Below, piece by piece: positions 1 through 5,928 of a stretch of DNA of 10,414 nt. The notes under the pieces were generated by a model. That model was not told where the DNA came from. It saw nothing but the letters and a program-made list of their open reading frames with translations, and ran no database searches. Numbering within the stretch: position 1 is the first letter of the stretch; each line of letters starts with the position of its first letter. Location of the stretch: NCBI GenBank assembly GCA_009845505.1, contig VXZL01000631.1, positions 1-10,414 on the forward strand, given 5' to 3'. The position numbers and the translations under genes are program-made. The stretch is from Candidatus Poribacteria bacterium (GTDB lineage: Bacteria; Poribacteria; WGA-4E; WGA-3G).

Positions 1-4
1 AAAT

Positions 5-13
5 AAAGGAGGA
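5..13 (+). promoter_or_regulatory. Shine-Dalgarno site of the LamG gene
   Basis: AAAGGAGGA is a near-perfect ribosome binding site ending six bases before the ATG at 20. It decides between that ATG and two later in-frame ATGs at 26 and 41. Only four bases precede it in the window, so the promoter is not visible. Confidence 0.8.
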
Positions 14-19
14 AGAAAA

Positions 20-832
20 ATGGCTATGCATATCACTGGTATGAAGCTTTTCTATAGTTTTCTGTGTCTGTTGGTTGTATTCATAGTTTCGACCTTCATT
101 GGTGCTATACAAGCAGATGCCGCTGTTGATGAAAATACTGTCGCCGTCTGGCTTTTTGAAGAAGGTGCCGGGAACGTCGTGAAAGACGCTTCTGGCAACG
201 GTCATGACGGCGAATTTGAAGGCAGTCCTAAATGGGTCAAAGGGAAATTTGGAACAGGACTTGAGTTCCCAGGCGATTCCAGTGGTTACGTCGTCGTGAA
301 TTCTACCAAGCAGCTGGAGTTAGAGGAACTCAGCATTGAAGCGTGGGTCAAAGTCGAAGAGTCCACAGGTAAATGGCAAGGAATGGTTTGCAAACAACAA
401 GCGGGCTGTGGCAATCGTAACTACGGCATCTGGGTTCATGTTGATCAGAGTGTTCTGCACGCACAGATCGGGGCGAATGGGGCATGTGCCTTTAGTATTG
501 ATGGCACGACCGATATTACAGACGATAAGTGGCATCATCTCGCCTTTACTTTTGACGGCAAGATGGGACGGGTTTACGTTGATGGCGAATTGGAGAACGA
601 GGCACCCAACGATGCTACATTCCAGAGCGCAGACCCAATTACTATTGGCGTGCCAAATCTTAATAACGCAAACGGGTTGAAGGGTATCATTGAAGAGATA
701 CGCATCTCCAATACCGCACGCACCGAGGAAGAAATCCAAGAAGCAATGAATGTCGGGTTAGCACAAATTCTCAGCATTGAACCCGGCGGCAAACTCTCAA
801 CACGTTGGGCATATCTTAAACACGTCCCATAG
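20..832 (+). CDS. Exported LamG / concanavalin A-like jelly-roll protein
   Basis: A 270-residue protein with a signal peptide: hydrophobic core at about residues 9-30, then an ADA-type cleavage site near residue 34. Nearly all the rest (about 40-242) is one LamG-like jelly roll. Visible hallmarks are the opening strand VAVWLFEEGAG (41-51) with DASGNGHDG (57-65), SIEAWV (105-110), WHHLAFTFDG (171-180), VYVDGE (185-190) and the closing strand IEEIRISNTARTEEEI (224-239). Such domains bind sugars or proteins outside the cell; no catalytic motif is visible, so a binding or surface role is inferred and the ligand is unknown. A short tail (252-270, SIEPGGKLSTRW...) follows the domain and looks like a conserved C-terminal motif rather than part of the fold. 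AAAGGAGGA at 5-13, six bases before the ATG, supports this start over in-frame ATGs at 26 and 41. The next gene is 131 bp downstream. Confidence 0.88.
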   Translation: MAMHITGMKLFYSFLCLLVVFIVSTFIGAIQADAAVDENTVAVWLFEEGAGNVVKDASGNGHDGEFEGSPKWVKGKFGTGLEFPGDSSGYVVVNSTKQLELEELSIEAWVKVEESTGKWQGMVCKQQAGCGNRNYGIWVHVDQSVLHAQIGANGACAFSIDGTTDITDDKWHHLAFTFDGKMGRVYVDGELENEAPNDATFQSADPITIGVPNLNNANGLKGIIEEIRISNTARTEEEIQEAMNVGLAQILSIEPGGKLSTRWAYLKHVP

Positions 833-883
833 TTCAACTGGCTACCTGACAGATTCTGGACATTTAGATACACCAACGCCACT

Positions 884-909
884 GTAGGGGTAGATCTCGT
901 GCCTACCCC
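884..909. repeat. Intergenic hairpin of the GTAGGGG type
   Basis: GGGGTAG (887-893) pairs perfectly with CTACCCC (903-909) around a nine-base loop, and GTAGGGG (884-890) opens the element. The following stretch is A-rich, not T-rich, so it does not read as an intrinsic terminator of the LamG gene. Similar elements opening with GTAGG lie at 4798-4829, 4888-4910 and 7263-7303, so this is best seen as one member of a dispersed short palindrome family. Confidence 0.7.
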
Positions 910-950
910 ATAAAAATAAAAAAAGATGACAATCTCAGTCACCATACACA

Positions 951-957
951 AAAGGAG
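951..957 (+). promoter_or_regulatory. Shine-Dalgarno site setting a TTG start
   Basis: AAAGGAG ends six bases before the TTG at 964. No ATG or GTG lies at this spacing, and translation from the TTG gives a textbook lipoprotein signal (MKK..., then LLAC). Site and signal peptide together support the TTG start. Confidence 0.8.
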
Positions 958-963
958 CACAGA

Positions 964-2259
964 TTGAAAAAATTATCGTCCGCATCTTTACTGCTTTTTT
1001 GCCTCACCCTACTCGCCTGCGGAACAGTTAACCTTGGCACCGAACAAGATATTCAGACAGCAACGTTAAAAAATGTTGATGGTGCCGCGGTCCAAGGACT
1101 CCCCACGGCGATACCAGAAGCGGTTGGTGTTTCTACCAAACGCCTAAAGCGCATCCGCTCTCTTCTGCAAGGGTACGTCAATTCAGGACAACTACCCGGA
1201 TTCCTAACAGTCGTAGCGAGGCAAGGAAAAATCGTCCATTTTGAGACCATCGGCATGCAAGATGTTGAGAACAACAAACCTGTTGAACCGGATACCATCT
1301 TTCGCATTTATTCCATGTCGAAACCGATTACCAGTGTCGCTGTGATGATGCTCTATGAGGAGGGGCATTTTCAACTCGGCACACCCGTCTCCAAGTTCAT
1401 CCCTGAATTTGAAAATATGAAGGTCTACAACGAAGATCAGACAGAAGTTTTGGATGCAAAGAAAAAGATAACTATCAAGCACCTCCTCATGCATACCGCC
1501 GGATTCACTTACGGGTGGGGCAAAAAACCGGTTGATGAACGCTATAAGGAACTGAAAATTTTTGATACCGTCATGGATTTGACACCGAGTGAAAAACTCG
1601 CCAATATGGTGGAAAAACTCAGCACTATCCCTCTCGTTCACGAACCGGGAGAGAAGTGGACCTACGGAGTCTCTACTGATGTACTCGGCTATTTTGTAGA
1701 GGTTGTATCCGGTATGCCGTTTGAAGAATTCCTCCAAACCCGACTCTTTGGACCCCTCGGTATGGTAGACACCGGGTTTTCAGTCCCACGAGAGAAACAG
1801 GACCGGTTCGCAGCTTTGTATAGACCTAACAAAAAAAATGGTATGGAACGAATAGAAGATAGAGGCACCCGACTCGCGAACGGTGAAATCAATTTTTTCC
1901 CGTCAGGCGGTGGCGGTCTCGCCTCAACGGCTGCAGATTATATGCGGTTTTCTCAGATGTTGCTCAACGGTGGTGAACTCGACGGTGTCCGCATATTAGG
2001 AAAGAAAACCGTTGAACTGATGCGCTATCCGCATCACGATAATTGGTTTGGACTCGGTTTCGCTGTTGTTACAGATGAGGAACCCCCTAACATTCTTGAA
2101 TCCGTCGGGAACTTCAGTTGGGGCGGTGCTGCCGCAACTACTTTCTGGATTGACCCGGAGGAAGAATTGATTGGCTTGCTCATGACGCAACTTCTCAATA
2201 ACCGCTACCCTTTCCAGCAACAATTTAAAGTCCTAACCTATCAGGCACTTACAGAATAA
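964..2259 (+). CDS. Lipoprotein serine hydrolase, beta-lactamase / family VIII carboxylesterase fold (paralog 1)
   Basis: A 431-residue predicted lipoprotein. After MKK and a hydrophobic stretch, the lipobox LLAC puts the lipidated Cys at residue 19; a linker of about 25 residues leads to the enzyme domain at GLP (45). The domain is the Beta-lactamase family fold (PF00144) shared by class C beta-lactamases, DD-peptidases and family VIII esterases. The nucleophile motif SMSK is at 117-120 (Ser117, Lys120), the Tyr motif YGVSTD at 234-239, and a WGG at 386-388 stands where class C beta-lactamases carry KTG. WGG and a Tyr motif without Asn point to an EstB-like esterase more than a true beta-lactamase; the substrate is unknown. 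It differs from the two downstream paralogs in the loop at about 181-210 and lacks about ten residues near 355-361, both likely near the pocket. It starts at TTG. Paralog 2 follows after 14 bp, probably in the same transcript. Confidence 0.92.
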   Translation: MKKLSSASLLLFCLTLLACGTVNLGTEQDIQTATLKNVDGAAVQGLPTAIPEAVGVSTKRLKRIRSLLQGYVNSGQLPGFLTVVARQGKIVHFETIGMQDVENNKPVEPDTIFRIYSMSKPITSVAVMMLYEEGHFQLGTPVSKFIPEFENMKVYNEDQTEVLDAKKKITIKHLLMHTAGFTYGWGKKPVDERYKELKIFDTVMDLTPSEKLANMVEKLSTIPLVHEPGEKWTYGVSTDVLGYFVEVVSGMPFEEFLQTRLFGPLGMVDTGFSVPREKQDRFAALYRPNKKNGMERIEDRGTRLANGEINFFPSGGGGLASTAADYMRFSQMLLNGGELDGVRILGKKTVELMRYPHHDNWFGLGFAVVTDEEPPNILESVGNFSWGGAAATTFWIDPEEELIGLLMTQLLNNRYPFQQQFKVLTYQALTE

Positions 2260-2273
2260 CATGGGAGACCTGA

Positions 2274-3458
2274 ATGGCAATATATGATGGACTGCCGCGA
2301 GCAGTCCCTGAAGATATGGGCATGTCAACATCGCGATTAGCGCGTATGACACCCGTCATGCAAGGCTATGTTGACAATGGGAAAATCCCTTCCGCATTGA
2401 CGATGATAGCACGCGGTGGCAGGCTCGTCCATTTTGAAAAGTTTGGTATGCAGGATATCGCCGCCGCCAAACCGATAGAATTTGACACCGTCTTTCGCCT
2501 CTACTCAATGACGAAGCCGATTACGAGCATCGCTGTGATGATGCTCTACGAAGAAGGGCATTTTCAACTCACCACGCCTGTTTCCGAATTTGTGCCGTTT
2601 TTCAAAGATATGAAGGTTTACACGAAAGATGGCAAGGATATTGTAGACGCAGAACGCGAGGTGACAATAAAACATTTACTGACACATACCACTGGACTCA
2701 TCTATGATAGCAATAAGGATGATCACCCGATTGATCAGCAATATGAAGATGCCGATCTCTACGGGGGTGACCTCGCGAACATGATAGAAAAACTCGGAAG
2801 TATCCCTCTTATTCACCAGCCAGGGAGCGCGTGGAAATATGGGATGTCTACCGATGTCCTCGGCTACCTTGTACAGATCGTATCGGGTATACCCTTTGCG
2901 ACGTTTTTAAAAACCCGTATTTTTGATCCATTGGGTATGCAAGACACCGGTTTCTCCGTGCGTGTTGAAGATGCTGACCGATACTCAAAAATATATGATT
3001 ACGTGAAGGGTAGTGGTCTTAAGCAAATTGAGAAGGTCCATGCTGCAACTGGACCCTTGAGTTTTTTCCACTCTGGTGGCGGAGGGCTACAATCGACCGC
3101 TGCGGATTATCTCCGGTTCTGTCAAATGGTCCTCAACGACGGTGAACTCGATGGCGTGCGGCTCATCGGACGAAAAACCGCCGAACTCATTAAGATGAGC
3201 CATGTTCCACCCGATTGGTTAGCACCGGAGAGAACAGGGACCGGTTTCGGACTCGGATTCTCGGTTATTACAGATGTCGCTGACACAAGTAGTCTCGGTT
3301 CCGTAGGCACTTGCAGTTGGGGAGGCATGGCAAGCACCACATTTTGGATTGATCCCGTGGAAGAATTAATCGCCATTCTGATGACGCAAGTGGTTAATGT
3401 CGATTGTCCATTCCATGCCCAATTCCGTACGTTAACCTATCAAGCCCTCACGGAATAA
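2274..3458 (+). CDS. Serine hydrolase, beta-lactamase / family VIII carboxylesterase fold (paralog 2)
   Basis: A 394-residue protein with the same fold as its neighbours but no signal peptide or lipobox: it begins at the enzyme domain (GLPRAVPED from residue 6), so a cytoplasmic location is inferred. Catalytic motifs: SMTK at 78-81 (nucleophile Ser78, general base Lys81), YGMSTD at 189-194, and SWGG at 348-351 in place of KTG. The conserved FFHSGGGGLQSTAADYLRF block is at 264-282. By eye it is about three quarters identical to paralog 3 and clearly less so to paralog 1. The likely reaction is hydrolysis of a small ester or amide through an acyl-enzyme; true beta-lactam hydrolysis is less likely because of the WGG and the missing YxN. 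The start is set by GGGAG (2263-2267), six bases upstream. The 14-bp gap after paralog 1 suggests co-transcription. Confidence 0.92.
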   Translation: MAIYDGLPRAVPEDMGMSTSRLARMTPVMQGYVDNGKIPSALTMIARGGRLVHFEKFGMQDIAAAKPIEFDTVFRLYSMTKPITSIAVMMLYEEGHFQLTTPVSEFVPFFKDMKVYTKDGKDIVDAEREVTIKHLLTHTTGLIYDSNKDDHPIDQQYEDADLYGGDLANMIEKLGSIPLIHQPGSAWKYGMSTDVLGYLVQIVSGIPFATFLKTRIFDPLGMQDTGFSVRVEDADRYSKIYDYVKGSGLKQIEKVHAATGPLSFFHSGGGGLQSTAADYLRFCQMVLNDGELDGVRLIGRKTAELIKMSHVPPDWLAPERTGTGFGLGFSVITDVADTSSLGSVGTCSWGGMASTTFWIDPVEELIAILMTQVVNVDCPFHAQFRTLTYQALTE

Positions 3459-3460
3459 TA

Positions 3461-3575
3461 GTTATCGGCTGTCGGTTTTCGGTATATGGCAGACACCCGT
3501 CATGTGTTTGTCACAAGGTCTCTTTGCTGACTGCTGACCGCTGAAAGCGAAGCGACCTGACCGCTGACCGCTAAT
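3461..3575. repeat. Imperfect inverted and tandem repeat element between paralogs 2 and 3
   Basis: The spacer holds a left arm of repeated TCGG units (ATCGGCTGTCGGTTTTCGGT, about 3464-3482) and a right arm of tandem heptamers TGACYGC: two units at 3528-3541, a partial third, an interruption (3545-3557, AAGCGAAGCGACC), then two more at 3558-3571. The reverse complement of the right arm (AGCGGTCAGCGGTCAGG) loosely matches the left arm, so the element could fold into a long imperfect hairpin. It ends just before the ribosome binding site of paralog 3. It encodes nothing visible. Pairing is imperfect, so the arm boundaries are approximate. Confidence 0.55.
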
Positions 3576-3588
3576 ATAGGAGATTTTA

Positions 3589-4767
3589 ATGACATTATAC
3601 GAAGGATTACCGCGCGCCGTGCCTGAAGATGTAGGCATGTCAACATCGCGATTCGGACGCATCGCACCCGTCATGCAAGGCTATGTTGACGATGGAAAAA
3701 TCCCCGGCGCACTAACAATGATAGCTCGCGAAGGCAGGCTCGTCCATTTTGAAAAATTTGGCACCCAGGATGTCGCGTCTGCCAAACCCATAGAATTCGA
3801 TACCATCTTCCGTATCTACTCAATGACGAAGCCGATTACGAGTATTGCTGTCATGATGCTCTACGAAGAAGGACGTTTTCAACTCGGCACACCCGTCTCC
3901 GAATTTATCCCCGCTTTCAAAGATATGCAGGTCTACACGGAAAACGGTCAGGAGATCGTTGACGCAGAAACCACAATGACAATAAAGCATCTGCTCACAC
4001 ACACCTCTGGACTTATCTATGGCGGAGACGGGGAGCATCCAATTAATCAGCGGTATAGAGACGCGAATTACTACCGCGGCGATCTCGCATACATGGCGCA
4101 AGAACTTGGAAAAATCCCACTTTATTGTCATCCGGGTAGCGCGTGGAATTACGGTATGTCTACTGACGTACTCGGCTATCTCGTAGAAGTCGTATCGGGT
4201 ATGTCGTTTGCGGAATTTTTGGAAACCCGAATTTTCAATCCTTTGGGTATGAACGATACCGCTTTCTCGGTGCCGGACGAGAAAGCCGATAGATACATGA
4301 CGCTATATGAACCTGCAGAAGATGGTGGCATTCAGGTGATTGAGAATGCGCCGGTCTCAAGCGGACCCCTCAGCTTTTTCCACTCCGGTGGTGCCGGACT
4401 GCAGTCAACCGCTGCGGATTATCTCCGTTTTTGTCAGATGTTACTCAACGATGGCGAACTCGACGGCGAGCGGCTCCTTGGCAGAAAAACCGTCGAACTC
4501 ATCAGAGTGAATCATATCTCTGACGAGTGGCAACCCCTTGAGAGAACGGGCTGCGGTTTCGGACTCGGATTCGCTGTTGTCACGGATGTTGCTGACACGC
4601 ACAGTCTCGGTTCCTTAGGTACCTACAGCTGGGGCGGCCTCGCAAGCACAACCTTCTGGATTGATCCTGTCGAAGCGTTAATCGGCATTCTGATGACGCA
4701 ATTGATTGGCGATTCGCCATTCCACGCCCAATTCCGAGTGCTAACTTATCAGGCAATTGTTGATTAA
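3589..4767 (+). CDS. Serine hydrolase, beta-lactamase / family VIII carboxylesterase fold (paralog 3)
   Basis: A 392-residue paralog that aligns with paralog 2 almost without gaps; the first 80 residues differ at about 16 positions. It has no export signal. Motifs: SMTK at 78-81 (Ser78, Lys81), YGMSTD at 188-193, FFHSGGAGLQSTAADY at 263-278, and SWGG at 347-350. All catalytic residues are kept, so it is probably active; differences cluster at about 145-180 (GGDGEHPINQRY...YCHPG) and 250-258, which may change substrate choice. The ATG is set by TAGGAG (3577-3582), six bases upstream. It is separated from paralog 2 by a 130-bp repeat element, so it may have its own promoter or be read through. 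The arrangement points to tandem duplication, with the paralog 2/3 split more recent than the split from paralog 1. As with its neighbours, esterase, amidase or peptidase activity cannot be told apart from sequence. Confidence 0.92.
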   Translation: MTLYEGLPRAVPEDVGMSTSRFGRIAPVMQGYVDDGKIPGALTMIAREGRLVHFEKFGTQDVASAKPIEFDTIFRIYSMTKPITSIAVMMLYEEGRFQLGTPVSEFIPAFKDMQVYTENGQEIVDAETTMTIKHLLTHTSGLIYGGDGEHPINQRYRDANYYRGDLAYMAQELGKIPLYCHPGSAWNYGMSTDVLGYLVEVVSGMSFAEFLETRIFNPLGMNDTAFSVPDEKADRYMTLYEPAEDGGIQVIENAPVSSGPLSFFHSGGAGLQSTAADYLRFCQMLLNDGELDGERLLGRKTVELIRVNHISDEWQPLERTGCGFGLGFAVVTDVADTHSLGSLGTYSWGGLASTTFWIDPVEALIGILMTQLIGDSPFHAQFRVLTYQAIVD

Positions 4768-4797
4768 ATCTCTGCAACAGCGTTTCTGGATTGTTTT

Positions 4798-4829
4798 GTA
4801 GGTTGGGTTGAACGGTAGTGAAACCCAAC
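4798..4829. repeat. GTTGGGTT/AACCCAAC hairpin
   Basis: GTTGGGTT (4802-4809) pairs perfectly with AACCCAAC (4822-4829) around a 12-base loop (GAACGGTAGTGA), preceded by GTAGG (4798-4802). It lies 30 bp after paralog 3. No T-run follows, so a classical intrinsic terminator is not supported, although the stem could slow polymerase or protect the 3' end of the mRNA. It resembles the other GTAGG-led palindromes in this window. Confidence 0.7.
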
Positions 4830-4849
4830 ACTTCCATAAAATTTAGGAT

Positions 4850-4986
4850 GGGACTTACGCAGAGTTCTCTTTTGGAGCATAACCTTTGTAGGGGTTGGTT
4901 TTCCCAACCCATGCCATCCAAACGTCTGTGTTCGTCCAAGAATCTCTATCTAACAGAATGCCGGACGGTCAAAATTGCGTCTGTTC
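4850..4986. mobile_element. MITE-like repeat, copy 1 (ACTTACGCA ... TGCGT ends)
   Basis: A roughly 135-bp non-coding element homologous to the one at 10222-10343. Shared blocks: the left end GACTTACGCAGA, CTCTTTTG then AGCATAACCT (4868-4885), a middle block TCTCTATCTAACAGA (4942-4956; TCTCCATCTCACAGA in copy 2), and the right end GGTCAAAATTGCGT (4967-4980). The ends are inverted: TTACGCA on the left against TGCGT(AA) on the right, better preserved in copy 2. This copy carries an extra GGGTTGG/CCAACCC hairpin that copy 2 lacks. It has no coding capacity, so it would need a transposase in trans. It ends about 20 bp before the ABC ATPase start and may have brought or replaced that gene's upstream region. 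Confidence 0.6.
4888..4910. repeat. GGGTTGG/CCAACCC hairpin inside the MITE-like copy
   Basis: GGGTTGG (4892-4898) pairs perfectly with CCAACCC (4904-4910) over a five-base loop, led by GTAGGGG (4888-4894). The homologous element at 10222-10343 has no such stem at this place, so the hairpin looks like a later insertion into, or loss from, one copy. Confidence 0.65.
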
Positions 4987-5004
4987 TATAAGAAATAAAA
5001 AACG

Positions 5005-5928
5005 ATGAACCTCCTCCAACTCGAAAATGTTCATAAGAAATTCGGCGATTTCACAGCCGTATCAGATATCTCCTTCAGTATTCAGAAAGGAAGTATATAC
5101 GGACTCTTGGGCCCCAACGGTGCTGGAAAGACGACGACGCTCCGTATGATAATGGACATTATCGCCCCAGATACCGGCACTATTACCTTCAGTGGCAACC
5201 GACATGTCCGAGATTTCTTGGACCAGATTGGGTATCTCCCTGAAGAGCGCGGCTTGTATCGGAAAATGAAAGTTCGCGATGTCATCCTCTTTATTGCTGA
5301 ATTGAAAGGTTTACGTAGACAGCAAGCACTTGAAGAGATTGAACGTTGGTTGGAAAAAATGCAACTCTCGGAATGGGAAAACAAGCGCATTGATGAACTC
5401 TCGAAGGGAATGGCACAGAAAATTCAGTTCATTACAACGGTCATCCACAAACCCGAGCTGATTATCCTTGATGAACCCTTTTCCGGACTGGACCCAATTA
5501 ACATGACCCTCCTCAAAGATTTGATGCTTGAACTCCGTGATGACGGCAGTACAATTATCTTTTCTACCCATGTCATGGAACAGGTCGAAAAACTATGTGA
5601 GCGTATCTGCCTCATTCATCAAGGCACAGTATTGATTGAAGATGATCTTCGGACTGTGAAACGCGCTTTCGGCAAAAACTCTGTTGAAATTGAATACATG
5701 GGCAGCCTTGAACCGATTCGCGATTCCGATTGGATTCAGGGGTTCAACGATTTCGGACAGTACGCCGAAATCAAACTGAGGTCTCCAGAGGATTATCGTC
5801 CACTTCTCCAAGAACTCGTTGAAAAAGGGATTGATGTGACGCGATTTGAATTAGTAGAGCCGACCCTGCACGAGATTTTCGTCCAGAGTGTTGAGGCACA
5901 GGGAGGGACGGTGCAAGATGCCGAATAA
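5005..5928 (+). CDS. ABC-2 type exporter ATP-binding protein (YhaQ/NatA-like)
   Basis: A 307-residue ATPase of an ABC exporter. Motifs in order: Walker A GPNGAGKTT (36-44), Q-loop region IGYLPEERGLY (75-85) with Glu where Gln is usual, signature LSKGMAQK (132-139), Walker B LIILDEP (152-158), D-loop SGLD (160-163) and H-loop His189. The LPEERGLY and LSKGMAQK forms are usual for the YhaQ/NatA subfamily, so they do not indicate loss of function. Residues from about 225 form the C-terminal extension typical of these ATPases, ending TLHEIFVQSV. It hydrolyses ATP to power the permease encoded next, whose frame overlaps by 11 bp. The substrate is unknown; relatives have been linked to sodium or drug export, but that does not transfer safely. 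The start is fixed by MNLLQLENVHKKFG, the normal N-terminus, though no good Shine-Dalgarno site precedes it. Confidence 0.95.
   Translation: MNLLQLENVHKKFGDFTAVSDISFSIQKGSIYGLLGPNGAGKTTTLRMIMDIIAPDTGTITFSGNRHVRDFLDQIGYLPEERGLYRKMKVRDVILFIAELKGLRRQQALEEIERWLEKMQLSEWENKRIDELSKGMAQKIQFITTVIHKPELIILDEPFSGLDPINMTLLKDLMLELRDDGSTIIFSTHVMEQVEKLCERICLIHQGTVLIEDDLRTVKRAFGKNSVEIEYMGSLEPIRDSDWIQGFNDFGQYAEIKLRSPEDYRPLLQELVEKGIDVTRFELVEPTLHEIFVQSVEAQGGTVQDAE
5901..5907 (+). promoter_or_regulatory. Shine-Dalgarno site of the permease, inside the ATPase gene
   Basis: GGGAGGG lies ten bases before the ATG at 5918. It favours that ATG over the upstream in-frame GTG at 5888, which would add ten charged residues (LRHREGRCK) foreign to the family's N-terminus. 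Confidence 0.65.

Noticed and set aside
884..925. Hairpin followed by AT-rich sequence as a terminator of the LamG gene
   Set aside because: The following tract is A-rich on the coding strand, not T-rich, and reading the minus strand puts the T-tract before the stem.
320..960. Reverse-strand open frames across the LamG gene and its spacer
   Set aside because: They are antisense to a gene with clear domain motifs, and their translations show no recognisable fold or ribosome binding site.
964..4767. Antibiotic resistance cluster
   Set aside because: Active-site motifs favour esterases, and no regulator, cell-wall recycling gene or mobile resistance context is present.
4975..4992. TTGCGT plus TATAAG as a promoter for the ABC operon
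   Set aside because: The spacing is only about six bases, far from the usual 17, and no alternative -35 box is convincing.
5227..5424. Unusual Q-loop (LPEERGLY) and signature (LSKGMAQK) in the ABC ATPase
   Set aside because: Both variants are normal for the YhaQ/NatA subfamily, so they are not evidence of a degenerate or new ATPase.
5888..5917. Upstream GTG start for the permease
   Set aside because: The added residues are charged and unlike the family's N-terminus, and GGGAGGG at 5901 points to the ATG at 5918.
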